A stretch of 64,000 nucleotides of DNA from Alphaproteobacteria bacterium (GTDB lineage Bacteria; Pseudomonadota; Alphaproteobacteria; JAEULC01): the NCBI GenBank assembly GCA_023150455.1, contig JAKLKW010000002.1, forward strand, positions 22,899-86,898, given 5' to 3'. The position numbers and the translations under genes are program-made. Every line of letters starts with the position of its first letter. The first letter of the stretch is position 1. The notes under the pieces were generated by a model. The model was not told the DNA's origin. It made no database searches and saw only the letters and a list, made by a program, of their open reading frames with translations. Positions 31,185 to 41,900 of the stretch are shown here, piece after piece.

Positions 31185-31904
31185 TCAGCGCCGCTTTTTC
31201 AACAGAACGTCCTTGGCCTGGTTGATCTTGGCGGCGAGATAGGTGGAGCCGCCCTGGTCGGGATGGTTCTTCATCATCAGCCGGCGGTGCGCCTCCTTGA
31301 TCGCACCCTCGTCGGCGTCCTCGCCGACGCCCAGGATGCGGCGCGCCTCGGCCGGGGTCATCGCCTCGGCGAAGCCGCCGGCGCCGGTCCTGGTCGCGGC
31401 CTCTTCCCTCTGCTCGGCGCCGCGCCACTCCGGATGCACGCGGTCGAGGAAGGTCTCGACCAGCGGCACGCCCTGCGGATCGGCCGACCTGCACGCCTCG
31501 AGCAGCTCGACCAGCTCGTCGCGCGACAGCGCGCTCAGGCGCCTTCCGGCGAACCGCCCCTGCCTGACGTCGCCGTCGAGCTGGCCGCTGTCGTGGTCGA
31601 GCTCCATGGTGATCCATTCCGTCTCGACCGCCGAGCGCTGGCCGGGCTTGGGCCCCATGGCCGACTTGATCCGGCTCCACAGGGCCGAATAGCGCGTCAG
31701 CAGCAGCCCCAGCACGGCCGCGTCCGCGATCGCCTGCGTGAAACGGCCGGTCGCGAGCAGGAACACGCCGACGACCACAACCAGGGCGATGGCGAGCCAG
31801 CGCAGCAGCTTTGCCAGCAGCTTGGGATCGGCACCGGCGACGCCGCGGATCAGCAGCATCACGGCAACGGCGAGAACGATGCCGGCGATCAGCCAGACGA
31901 ACAT
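31185..31904 (-). CDS. Membrane-anchored J-domain (DnaJ-like) protein
   Basis: N-terminal TMs; C-terminal MTPAEARRILGVGEDADEGAIKEAHRRLMMKNHPDQGGSTYLAAKINQAKDVLL with HPD motif. Confidence 0.92.
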   Translation of the reverse strand: MFVWLIAGIVLAVAVMLLIRGVAGADPKLLAKLLRWLAIALVVVVGVFLLATGRFTQAIADAAVLGLLLTRYSALWSRIKSAMGPKPGQRSAVETEWITMELDHDSGQLDGDVRQGRFAGRRLSALSRDELVELLEACRSADPQGVPLVETFLDRVHPEWRGAEQREEAATRTGAGGFAEAMTPAEARRILGVGEDADEGAIKEAHRRLMMKNHPDQGGSTYLAAKINQAKDVLLKKRR

Positions 31905-31908
31905 CGCC

Positions 31909-32634
31909 CTAGCGGCCGCCGCCCATCTGGTGGGTGAGCCGGAGCGCGAGCCCGCCGCGGCGCTTTCCGTGATCGACCAGCGCCGCGCGCCCGCCGGCGG
32001 CGAAGACGGCGACCGCGCGCAGGAGATCGCGCAGCTGGTCGGCGCTGCCGGCGTCGAACGGGCACCAGGCGCCGCCGGTCAGCCGCGCGATCTGCTGGAA
32101 GGCCTGGCGCGCGATCGGGTCGCCGCCTTCCTGGAACATGAAGCAGGGCACGCCCTTGAGGCCCAATTCGCCGGCCGCCTGGCACAGGCGGTCGACGTCC
32201 TCCTCCATGCAGTCGCCGACGAACACCAGCGCGTTGACCTTGCGGCGCGCCGTCTCGGCCAGCGCATGGCGCAGCACGCGCAGGATCTGCGTGTTGCCGG
32301 CAAGGCAGGCGACGCCGGTCATCTGCCGCGCCAGGCCGCGCGCGTCGGCGACCCAGGCGGTCGCCTCGAACTCGCCGAAGCCGCGGTAATAGGCGAGCTG
32401 GACCTCGAGCCCGCCGAGGCTCGCCGTTACCTCGAACATCTCGGCCTGGATCTGGCAGGCGCGGTGCCAGGTCGGCTCGCGGCTGGCGGTGGCGTCGAGC
32501 GCGATGATCAATCGCCCGCGCACGGCGCCGGAAGGCATCGGCTTCGGCGCGGCCGCGACCTTGCCGAGGAAATCGGCGACCGCCTTGTCGGTAGCGGCGC
32601 GTTCTTGTGGCAGCTTCTTGTCATCGGCAGGCAT
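31909..32634 (-). CDS. VWA-domain-containing protein
   Basis: GRLIIALDATASREPTWHRACQIQAEMFEVT...ALVFVGDCMEEDVDRLCQ. Confidence 0.8.
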   Translation of the reverse strand: MPADDKKLPQERAATDKAVADFLGKVAAAPKPMPSGAVRGRLIIALDATASREPTWHRACQIQAEMFEVTASLGGLEVQLAYYRGFGEFEATAWVADARGLARQMTGVACLAGNTQILRVLRHALAETARRKVNALVFVGDCMEEDVDRLCQAAGELGLKGVPCFMFQEGGDPIARQAFQQIARLTGGAWCPFDAGSADQLRDLLRAVAVFAAGGRAALVDHGKRRGGLALRLTHQMGGGR

Positions 32635-32673
32635 GGGGCGAAGTCTACCACGCCGTCGGACGGCGGCGGCCGG

Positions 32674-34752
32674 TCAGTTGGTCGGCTTCAGCCACACCGC
32701 GGTGTCGTGGAACACGGCGCCGCCCTTCGGCGGCGCGGCGTCGGCGCTGACCAGGACGTTGATGCCGATGCCCTCGCGGAAGGCGCCGTTCGGCCAGATG
32801 CTCTCGACCACGACGACGCCGCGCTGCAGCCCGTCGAACGGCTCGACATGGACCACGACCGAGCCGCGCCGGTTGCCGATCCGGACCAGCGAGTCCGCAA
32901 TCAGCCCGAGCGCGGCGCAGTCATCGGGATGGATCTTGGCGGTCGGCCGCACCTCGCGCGCGCGCGAGCCCGGCGTCTCGGTGAAGCTGGTGTTGAGGAA
33001 CTGCCGCGCCGGCGCGGTCACCAGGCGGAACGGGTGCTCGGCGTCGGCCGCGTCGATCGTCGCCATGTGGTCGGGCAGCTCGGGCATCTTCGCGTGGTCG
33101 AGGCCCCAGCGCTTCCAGTCCGGCGCGAAGTGGAAGCGCCTGTCCTCGTAGCCGAACCCGTCGAGGAAATGCGCGGTGCGGTAGTCGGGCGAGAGGTCGA
33201 TCCAGCCCATGCGATGCGCGGTCTCGGCGTCGGGCAGACCGGAGGCCTTGAGCGTGCGGTCGATCATCTCCCAGGCGCTCATCTCGAAGCCCGGATGCTG
33301 CGCGCCGAGGCGCTGCGCCAGCGCGCAGAGGACGTCGTGGTTCGAGCGCGCCTCGCCCACCGGCTCGATCACCTTCCTGGTCACCTGCAGATGCGTGTGC
33401 CCGCCGGCCTGGTAGATGTCGTCGTGCTCGAGGAACGTGGTCGCCGGCAGCACGACGTCGGCCATCGCCGCCGTGTCGGTCATGAACTGCTCGTGCACGC
33501 AGACGAACAGGTCCTTGCGCAGGAAGCCCTCGCGCACCTTCAGCGACTCGGGGCAGACCACCGCGGGATTCGTGTTCTGGATGAACAGCGCCGTGACCGG
33601 CGGCCCATCGCGCAGATCGCGCTTGTCGCCCGTCAGGATCGGCCCGATGCGCGACTGGTCGAGCAGGCGCTTCGACTTGTCGACCACGTCGAGTCCCTCG
33701 ATCAGCGTCTTGTCGATCCGATAGATGCCCGACATGCCGTAGAGCGCGCCGCCGCCGCGATGCTGCCAGGCGCCGGTCACCGCCGGCAGGCAGGAGGCGG
33801 CGAACATCTGCGCAGCACCGTTGCGCGAGCGGCTGAAGCCGTAGCCGAGCCGCAGATAGGCGCGCCTGGTGCCGCCGTAGAGCCGCGCGAAGGAGACGAT
33901 CTCGTCGACCTTCAGGCCGGTGATGCCGGCGGCCCACTCGGGTGTGCGCGTCGCAAGATGCCGCTCCAGCCGGTCGGCGTCCTTGGTGTAGCGCCGGAGA
34001 TAGTCGCGGTCGACCATGCCTTCGGTGAACAGCACGTGCATCACGGCACAGGCGAGCGCGCCGTCGGTGCCGGGCCGCAGGCACAGATGAACGTCGGCCT
34101 GCTCGGCCGTGCCCGTGCGGTAGGGATCGACCACGACCAGCCTGGCGCCGCGGCTCTTCCGCGCCCGCGCGATATGGGTCATGACGTTGACCTGGGTCGC
34201 GACCGGGTTGCCGCCCCACACCACGATCAGGTCGGCCTCCGCCATCTCGCGCGGGTCGGCGCCCCACTTGGCGCCGTTGCCGGCGAACCAGCCGGCGTCG
34301 CTCAGCGTGTTGCAGATCGTGGAATGAAACCGCGAGTAGCCCATCGCGTGGCGCAGCCGCTCGATGCCGTCGCGCTGCACCAGCCCCATCGTGCCGGCGT
34401 AGTAGTAGGGCCAGACCGCCTCCTTGCCGTGCTTCCCGGCGGCCAGCGTCATCGCCTCGGCGGTGCGGTCGAGCGCCTCGTCCCAGCCGATCTCGACGAA
34501 GGCGCTGCGGCCCTGGCCCTTGTCGCCGACGCGCTTGAGCGGCCTGGTCAGGCGATCCGGATGGTGCACGCGCTCGGCATAGCGCGAGACCTTGGCGCAG
34601 ATGACGCCCGCCGTGTAGCCGTTGGCGGCGGCGCCGCGCACCTTGCCGATGCGATGCGCGTCGACGCGCTCGACCTCCAGCGCGCAGGTGCTCGGGCAGT
34701 CGTGCGGGCAGGCCGAGTTGCGGTACTCGCGGTAACGGGCATCGTCGGGCAT
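32674..34752 (-). CDS. Molybdopterin-dependent oxidoreductase (DMSO reductase superfamily)
   Basis: SACPHDCPSTCALEVE Fe-S motif; VVWGGNPVATQVNVMTHI; GSRAREVRPTAKIHPDDCAALGL. Confidence 0.93.
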   Translation of the reverse strand: MPDDARYREYRNSACPHDCPSTCALEVERVDAHRIGKVRGAAANGYTAGVICAKVSRYAERVHHPDRLTRPLKRVGDKGQGRSAFVEIGWDEALDRTAEAMTLAAGKHGKEAVWPYYYAGTMGLVQRDGIERLRHAMGYSRFHSTICNTLSDAGWFAGNGAKWGADPREMAEADLIVVWGGNPVATQVNVMTHIARARKSRGARLVVVDPYRTGTAEQADVHLCLRPGTDGALACAVMHVLFTEGMVDRDYLRRYTKDADRLERHLATRTPEWAAGITGLKVDEIVSFARLYGGTRRAYLRLGYGFSRSRNGAAQMFAASCLPAVTGAWQHRGGGALYGMSGIYRIDKTLIEGLDVVDKSKRLLDQSRIGPILTGDKRDLRDGPPVTALFIQNTNPAVVCPESLKVREGFLRKDLFVCVHEQFMTDTAAMADVVLPATTFLEHDDIYQAGGHTHLQVTRKVIEPVGEARSNHDVLCALAQRLGAQHPGFEMSAWEMIDRTLKASGLPDAETAHRMGWIDLSPDYRTAHFLDGFGYEDRRFHFAPDWKRWGLDHAKMPELPDHMATIDAADAEHPFRLVTAPARQFLNTSFTETPGSRAREVRPTAKIHPDDCAALGLIADSLVRIGNRRGSVVVHVEPFDGLQRGVVVVESIWPNGAFREGIGINVLVSADAAPPKGGAVFHDTAVWLKPTN

Positions 34753-34758
34753 GCGCGA

Positions 34759-35295
34759 TCAGTCCTTCGGCATGAAGTCGGGGTCGAGCGCCTGGTCGAG
34801 CGTGTAGGGTGGCGATGCGGGGAAGACGCCTGGAGGCAAACGGGTCTCTTCGATCGCTTGCCGCACAGCCTCGCCGTAGGTCCTCGTGAATCGCACGATG
34901 AGCGAGCGGCGGAGACTCGGGCTCTGCTCGAGGATGTCTTGAATTTCTCTGTGTTGCGTGATGATGGTCACCCTCCAACTATGCGTCCGCTTGTCCGGCT
35001 GGAATTGCCATTTCAGCAGATGCATCAGGACGAGGCGCAAGCGGCTGTGAATCTCGCGACGATCCCGCTTTCCCAAGCTCTCGATCTCCTCGGCCAGATT
35101 CTCCAGGTCGAGTTCCGACAACTTGCCGGCGCGCAGCAGCTTCGCCTGCTGGCGCGTCCAGCGATACATGTCGCGGTCGTAGAGCGGCTTCGGCGGCGCG
35201 CGGAAGCGCACGCGGCGCTCGGCGGCGCGTCGGGCGGTCGGTGAGGTGCGCTGGGCCATGGCGCGCATCCTAACCCGGATTTGCCCTTGTCGCAT
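34759..35295 (-). CDS. DUF29-family protein
   Basis: LYDRDMYRWTRQQAKLLRAGKLSELDLENLAEEIESLGKRDRREIHSRLRLVLMHLLKWQFQP. Confidence 0.88.
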   Translation of the reverse strand: MRQGQIRVRMRAMAQRTSPTARRAAERRVRFRAPPKPLYDRDMYRWTRQQAKLLRAGKLSELDLENLAEEIESLGKRDRREIHSRLRLVLMHLLKWQFQPDKRTHSWRVTIITQHREIQDILEQSPSLRRSLIVRFTRTYGEAVRQAIEETRLPPGVFPASPPYTLDQALDPDFMPKD

Positions 35296-35325
35296 CCCGG
35301 CCTATGATCCCCTCGGCGAGGAAAA

Positions 35326-36996
35326 ATGCTGGTACCGGCAAAGAGTTACGACGAGGCCGTGGCGCGGTTCCGCTGGCGCGTGCCGGCGAGGTTCAACATC
35401 GGCGCCGACGTCACGGACAAGCATGCGGGCAGCGACAGGCTGGCGCTGATCTACCGCGACGAGGCGGGCGCCGAGCGGCGCTACTCGTTCCGCGACATGG
35501 CGCTCTTGTCCAACCGCCTGGCCAACGCGCTGCTGGCGCAGGGGCTCGGGCGCGGCGACCGGATCGCCATCCTGCTGGTGCAGTCGCCGGAGACGGCGAT
35601 CGCCCATGTCGCCGCCTACAAGGCGGGACTGATCGCCGTGCCGCTGTTCGCGCTGTTCGGCGTCGAGGCGCTGGAGTACCGGCTGGCGAACAGCGGCGCG
35701 CGGGCGCTGGTGACCGACGCGGTGGGCCTCAGCAAGATCGCCGCGATCCGCGACCGCCTGCCCGAGCTGCGCACGGTGCTGGTGACCGACATGGCAAGCG
35801 AGGGCGAGGCCAACCTGTGCTTCGCGCGCGGCGACCAGCCGCTGCCGTTCTGGCCGCTGGTCGAGGCGGCGTCGGACCGGTTCACCGCGGCCGACACCAG
35901 CGCCGACGACCCGGCGCTGATCATCTACACCTCGGGCACCACCGGGCAGCCGAAGGGCGCGCTGCACGCGCACCGCGTGCTGCTGGGCCACCTGCCGGGC
36001 GTCGAGTTCCCGCACGAGTTCTTCCCGCAAGCAGGCGACCTGATGTGGACGCCGGCGGACTGGGCCTGGATCGGCGGGCTGCTCGACGTGCTGCTGCCGG
36101 CCTGGCACCACGGCGTGCCCGTGCTCGCCTATCGCGCGCGCAAGTTCGATCCCGAGGAGGCGTTCTTCCTGCTGGCGAAGTACGGCGTGCGAAACTCCTT
36201 CCTGCCGCCGACGGCGCTGAAGCTGATGCGCCAGGTGGAGACGCCGCAGCAGCGCCATGCCTACAAGCTGCGCTCGATCGGCAGCGGCGGTGAGACGCTG
36301 GGCGGCGAGCTGCTGGACTGGGGCCGCGCCACGTTCGGCCTTACGATCAACGAGTTCTACGGCCAGACCGAATGCAACCTGGTGGTCGGCAACTGCGCCG
36401 GCATCATGGCGGCGAAGCCGGGGCTGATGGGCCGCGCCATTCCCGGGCACCGCGTCGCCATCGTCGACGACGAAGGCAACGAGCTGCCGGACGGCGAGCC
36501 GGGCAACGTCGCCGTGCGCCGGCCCGACCCGGTGATGTTCCTCGAGTACTGGCGCAATCCCGCGGCGACGCGGGAAAAATTCGTCGGCGACTGGCTCGTC
36601 ACCGGCGACACGGCGCGGCGCGAGCAGGACGGGTATTTCCGCTTCCAGGGCCGCGCCGACGACGTGATCACGACGGCGGGCTACCGCGTCGGCCCGGCCG
36701 AGATCGAGGACTGCCTGCTGAAGCACCCGGCGGTCGCCATGGCCGCCGTGATCGGCGTGCCCGATCCCGTGCGCACCGAGGCGGTCAAGGCCTTCATCGT
36801 GCCGAAGGCCGGCGTGGCGCCGGACGCGCGCCTGGTCCGCGACGTGCAGGACTGGGTGCGCACGCGGCTGGCGGCGCACGAGTATCCAAGGCTGGTCGAG
36901 TTCGTCGACGCGTTGCCGATGACCACGACCGGCAAGATCCAGCGCAAGGTGTTGCGCGAACGCGAGGCAGCGAAGATGGCGGAGAGGACCGGATGA
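35326..36996 (+). CDS. Acyl-CoA synthetase (AMP-binding family)
   Basis: LIIYTSGTTGQPKGALHAHRVLLGH, EFYGQTECNLVVGNC, GYFRFQGRADDVITTAGYRVGPAEIE. Confidence 0.94.
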   Translation: MLVPAKSYDEAVARFRWRVPARFNIGADVTDKHAGSDRLALIYRDEAGAERRYSFRDMALLSNRLANALLAQGLGRGDRIAILLVQSPETAIAHVAAYKAGLIAVPLFALFGVEALEYRLANSGARALVTDAVGLSKIAAIRDRLPELRTVLVTDMASEGEANLCFARGDQPLPFWPLVEAASDRFTAADTSADDPALIIYTSGTTGQPKGALHAHRVLLGHLPGVEFPHEFFPQAGDLMWTPADWAWIGGLLDVLLPAWHHGVPVLAYRARKFDPEEAFFLLAKYGVRNSFLPPTALKLMRQVETPQQRHAYKLRSIGSGGETLGGELLDWGRATFGLTINEFYGQTECNLVVGNCAGIMAAKPGLMGRAIPGHRVAIVDDEGNELPDGEPGNVAVRRPDPVMFLEYWRNPAATREKFVGDWLVTGDTARREQDGYFRFQGRADDVITTAGYRVGPAEIEDCLLKHPAVAMAAVIGVPDPVRTEAVKAFIVPKAGVAPDARLVRDVQDWVRTRLAAHEYPRLVEFVDALPMTTTGKIQRKVLREREAAKMAERTG

Positions 36997-37598
36997 AGAC
37001 GGCGTCGAAGACGATCGACTATTACTACACGCACCAGAGCCCGTGGTCCTACATGGGCCACCAGCGCATGCTGGCGATGGCCAAGGCCGCCGGCGCCAAG
37101 GTCAACTTCAAGCCGACCGACTACGGCAAGGTCTTCCCGCAGTCCGGCGGCCTGCCGGTGGCCAAGCGACCGCCGCAGCGCCAGGCCTACCGCCTGGTCG
37201 AGCTCGAGCGCTGGAGCAGGCATCTCGGCATCAAGCTGAACCTGCACCCGAAGTTCTTCCCGGCCGACCAGACCGCGGCCAACAAGCTCGCGATCGCCGC
37301 CGACAGGGCCGGGCACGACGTCGCGGCGCTGTCGCACGCGATCATGCGGGCGATGTGGGAGGAGAACCGCAACATCGCCGATACCGACACGCTGGAGGAG
37401 ATCGCCAAGGCGCTCGGCCTCGACGGCAAGGCGCTGCTCAAGGCCTCGGCCTCGCCCGAGGTCGAGGCGCTGTACCAGCGCTATACCGACGAGGCGATCA
37501 AGGGCCAGGTGTTCGGCGCGCCCTGGTACGTCTACAAGGGCCAGCCCTATTGGGGCCAGGACCGGCTGGAGTTCCTCGAGCGGGCGCTGAAGGAATAA
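36993..37598 (+). CDS. 2-hydroxychromene-2-carboxylate isomerase-like (DsbA/GST-kappa family)
   Basis: IDYYYTHQSPWSYMGHQRMLAMAKAAGAKVNFKPTD; FGAPWYVYKGQPYWGQDRLEFLE; ATGA overlap with upstream gene. Confidence 0.9.
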   Translation: MKTASKTIDYYYTHQSPWSYMGHQRMLAMAKAAGAKVNFKPTDYGKVFPQSGGLPVAKRPPQRQAYRLVELERWSRHLGIKLNLHPKFFPADQTAANKLAIAADRAGHDVAALSHAIMRAMWEENRNIADTDTLEEIAKALGLDGKALLKASASPEVEALYQRYTDEAIKGQVFGAPWYVYKGQPYWGQDRLEFLERALKE

Positions 37599-37712
37599 AT
37601 AATAAGCGATCCGGATTGCATACAATCCCCGGCCCTCATAGATTGCGGGCGCGGGCGGTTGACCGGATTGTCAATCTTCCGATCGAGCAAGTTCACCAGG
37701 GAGCGGAACGCC

Positions 37713-38783
37713 ATGGCGGCGACCTACAACATCCTGATCCTGGGCGCGTCCTACGGGTCGCTGCTGGCCTCGAAGATGATGTTCGGCGGCCACAACGTGA
37801 AGCTGGTCTGCCTGCCGGCCGAGGCCGATCTCATCAACAAGGAGGGCTTCCGCGTGCGCATGCCGGTGCGCGGCCGCAAGGACCCGGTCGAGATCGACTC
37901 GCGCAAGCTCAAGGGCAAGGTTTCGGCGGCCGGTCCCGCGGACGTGAATCCCAAGGACTTCGACCTGATCGGCCTGGCGATGCAGGAGCCGCAATACCGC
38001 TCGCCCGGCGTGCGCGAGCTGCTCGACGCCGTCGCCAGGTCGCGCGTGCCCTGCATGTCGATCATGAACATGCCGCCGCTGCCCTATGTGAAGCGCATCC
38101 CGGGCCTGAACTACGACGCGCTCAAGGTCGCCTACACCGATGCCAGCGTGTGGGACAGCTTCGACCCGGCGACGCTGACGCTCTGCAGCCCGGACCCGCA
38201 GGCGATCCGTCCGCCGGAAGAGAAGGTCAACGTGCTGCAGGTGACGCTGCCGACCAACTTCAAGGTCGCGCGCTTCGACAATCCGAAGCACACCGCGATC
38301 CTGCAGCAGCTCGAGCAGGACATCGAGGCGGTGCGCTTCGACGCGCCGGAGGGCAAGATCGAGCTGCCGGTGAAGCTGAAGGTGCACGACTCGATCTTCG
38401 TGCCGCTGGCGAAGTGGTCGATGCTGCTGGCCGGCAACTACCGCTGCATCACCAAGGACGGCATGCGCACCGCGCAGGAAGCGGTGCACAGCAACATCGA
38501 GGAGGCGCGCTCGGTCTACAACTTCGTGTTCGACCTGTGCGTCAAGCTGGGCGCCGCGCCCGCGGACCTGGTGCCGTTCGAGAAGTACGCCGCCGCCGCT
38601 GAGAGCCTGTCGCGCCCGGCCTCGGCCGCGCGCGCGCTGCAGAACGGCGCGCCCCATATCGAGCGCGCCGACAAGCTGGTGCAGCAGATCGCCCTGCAGA
38701 AGGGCATGCGCCATCCGGCGATCGACGCGATCGTAGCGCTGGTGGACGCGCGGCTCGAGGCCAACCGCAAGAAGGCGGCGTAG
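37713..38783 (+). CDS. Ketopantoate reductase-like NAD(P)-binding protein
   Basis: MAATYNILILGASYGSLLASKMMFGGHNVKLVCLPAEADLINKEGFRVR. Confidence 0.65.
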   Translation: MAATYNILILGASYGSLLASKMMFGGHNVKLVCLPAEADLINKEGFRVRMPVRGRKDPVEIDSRKLKGKVSAAGPADVNPKDFDLIGLAMQEPQYRSPGVRELLDAVARSRVPCMSIMNMPPLPYVKRIPGLNYDALKVAYTDASVWDSFDPATLTLCSPDPQAIRPPEEKVNVLQVTLPTNFKVARFDNPKHTAILQQLEQDIEAVRFDAPEGKIELPVKLKVHDSIFVPLAKWSMLLAGNYRCITKDGMRTAQEAVHSNIEEARSVYNFVFDLCVKLGAAPADLVPFEKYAAAAESLSRPASAARALQNGAPHIERADKLVQQIALQKGMRHPAIDAIVALVDARLEANRKKAA

Positions 38784-38802
38784 CCATTCGCGGCAGCGAG
38801 TG

Positions 38803-38917
38803 CATCATTCTTCGAGACACTCGCTTCGCTCGTTTCTCAGGATGACGGTTTCTATTGAGCTCCATACATTCGCGTCATCCTGAGGAGCCCGCGTTTCGCG
38901 GGCGTCTCGAAGGATGA
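38803..38917. repeat. Paired REP/BIME-like palindromic element
   Basis: Two opposed TTCGAGAC...CTCAGGATGACG / CGTCATCCTGAGG...GTCTCGAAGGATG arms; same architecture at 59834-59940. Confidence 0.75.
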
Positions 38918-38931
38918 ACGGCACCAGCGCT

Positions 38932-41900
38932 TCACACCGAGAAATACTTCGCCCGCGGGTGGTGAACGACGATCGCCGAGGTCGACTGCTCGGGATGGAG
39001 CTGGAACTCGTCCGACAGCTCGACGCCGATGCGCCCGGCGCCGAGCAGCTTCAGGATCGGCGCCTGGTCCTCGAGCCTGGGGCAGGCGGGGTAGCCGAAG
39101 CTGTAGCGTGAGCCGCGATAGGACTGGCGCAGCAGCTCGTCCATGCTGCGCGCGTCCTCGTGACCGAAGCCCAGCTCGGCGCGGATGCGCGTGTGCACGT
39201 ACTCGGCCATCGCCTCGGCCATCTCGACGCCGAGACCGTGCAGGTAGAGATAGTCCTGGTAGCGGTTGTCGGCGAACCATTCGCGCGCCACGTCGGCGGC
39301 GCGCTGGCCCATGGTGACGACCTGGAAGCCGATCACGTCGCGCCGGTCGGGGCCGAGCGATACGTCGCGGAAGAAATCGGCGATGCACAAGCCCTCGGGG
39401 CGCGCCTGGCGCGGCAGGGCGAAGCGGCAGAGCTCGGACGATCCGTCGGTGTCGTAGACGATCACGTCGTTGCCCTCGGCCGCCGCCTTCCAGAAGCCGT
39501 AGGCGGCCTTGGGCTGCAGGATGTCCTGCTGCTCGCACACGTCGATCAGGCGCTTCAGGATCGGCTTCAGCTCCTGGCGCGCCCAGGCCATGTACTGCTC
39601 GAGCGTGCGGCCTTCCTTGCGGAAGCCCCAGTGGAACTGATAGAGCATGCGCTCGTTGAGATAGGGCACGAGCGCGCGGATCGGCGTGTGGTCGATGATG
39701 CGCGCGCCCCAGAACGGCGGCGCCGGCGCCTCGACGCCGCCGGCGAGCTCGGAGCGGCGCAGGCGCGTCTCCTCGTAGTCGACCGGCCGCGTCGCCGCGT
39801 CGGTCGCCCGGCCGAGCGTCCGCCGCGTGTTCCTGGCCTTGTTCTGGTTGGCCGCCCGGCGCGCGGCCAGGTGATCGTCGAAGCGGCCCTCGACCACGCG
39901 CGTCGCGAGGTCGAGCCCGTCGAACGCGTCGCCGGCATAGGCCACGCGGCCGCAGGCATAGGCGCGCACGCAGTCGTCCTCGACGTAGCGCCGCGTCAGC
40001 GCCGCGCCGCCGAGCAGGACCGGCGTGTTGACGCCCAGCCGCGTCATCTCGTTGAGGTTGTCCTTCATCACCACGGTCGACTTGACCAAGAGGCCCGACA
40101 TGCCGATGGCGTCGGCCTTGTGCTCCTCCGCCGCCTTCAGGATCGCGTCGAGCGGCTGCTTGATGCCGAGGTTGACGACCTTGAAGCCGTTGTTGGTGAG
40201 GATGATGTCGACCAGGTTCTTGCCGATGTCGTGCACGTCGCCCTTGACCGTGGCGAGCACGACGGTGCCCTTGTTCTGGCCGTCGACGCGCTCCATGAAC
40301 GGCTCGAGCCAGGCGACCGCCGCCTTCATCGTCTCGGCCGACTGCAGCACGAAGGGCAGCTGCATCTTGCCGGCGCCGAACAGCTCGCCGACCACCTTCA
40401 TGCCGTCGAGCAGGAACGTGTTGATGATGTCGAGCGGCTTGTAGGTCTGCATCGCCAGCGCCAGGTCGTCGGTCAGGCCCTGGCGCTCGCCGTCGACGAT
40501 GCGGAGCTTGAGGCGCTCCTCCACCGTCTCGGCGCGCGCGCGCTTCTCGCTCGCCTCGGCCTGGCGGTCCTTGAACAGGGCGATGAACGCCTGCAGCGGA
40601 TCGTAGCCGTCGCGCCGGCGGTCGTAGATCAGGTCCTCGGCGACCTGGACCTCTTCCGCCGGGATCTTGTGCAGCGGCGTGATCTTCGAGACGTGCACGA
40701 TCGCACCGGTCATGCCGCGCTTCAGCGCATGGTCGAGGAACACCGAGTTCAGCACGTGCCGCGCCGCCGGCTTGAGGCCGAACGAGATGTTCGACAGCCC
40801 CAGGATGATCTGGCACTCGGGCAGCTCCTTGGCGATGCGCTCGATCGCCTCCAGCGTCCACAGGCCCAGCTTGCGGTCGTCCTCGTTGCCGGTGCAGATG
40901 GTGAAGGTCAGCGGGTCGAACAGCAGGTCGGACGGCGGCAGGCCGTGCCGGTTGCAGGCGAAGTCGTAGAGCCGGTGCGCGACCTTGACCTTGTCCTCGG
41001 CCGACTTGGCCATGCCCTTCTCGTCGATCGTCAGCGCCACGACGGCGGCGCCGAAGCGGCGCGCGAGCGCGAGGCGCTTGGCCGCCGGCTCCTCACCGTC
41101 CTCGAAGTTGATCGAGTTGATGACCGGCTTGCCGCCGTAGAGCTTGAGCGTCGACTCCAGCACGTCGTACTCGGTGGAATCGATCACCAGCGGCGCGTTG
41201 ACCGAGCCGCGCATGCGCGAGACCACCTCGGCCATCTCCTTGATCTCGTCGCGACCGACGAAGGCGGTGCACACGTCGAGCGCGTGCGAGCCTTCCTTCA
41301 CCTGCTCGCGCCCCATCTCGACGCAGCCCTGCCAGTCGCCCTTCTCCTGCAGCTCGCGGAATTTCTTGCTGCCGTTGGCGTTGCAGCGCTCGCCGATCGA
41401 GAGATACGCGTTCTCCTGCCTGAGCGGCACCTGGCCGTAGAGCGAGGCGATCGAAGGCGTCCAGCGCGCGCTGCGCTGCTTCGGCGCCGGGCGCCAGCCG
41501 TCGCCTGCGCGCGCGCGCAGCATGCGGTCGAGCGCGCGGATATGCTCGTGCGTCGTGCCGCAGCAGCCGCCGATCAGGTTGACGCCGTCCTCGACGACGA
41601 AGCGCTCGAGCCACTTCGCCATCTCCTCGGCGCCCAGCGGATAGCGCGTGCGGCCGTCGACCAGCTCGGGCAGGCCGGCATTGGGCTGCACCGAGATCGG
41701 GCCGGTCCAGTTCTCGGCCAGCCAGCGCACGTGCTCGGCCATCTCGCGCGGCCCGGTGGCGCAGTTGAGCCCCATGGCGGCGACGTCGAGCGCGTGCGCC
41801 ACGGTCGCCGCCGCGGCGATGTCGGAGCCGACCAGCAGCGTCCCGGTGGTCTCGACCGTCACCTGCAGGAGGATCGGCGTCGCCGTGCCGGCCGCCGCGC

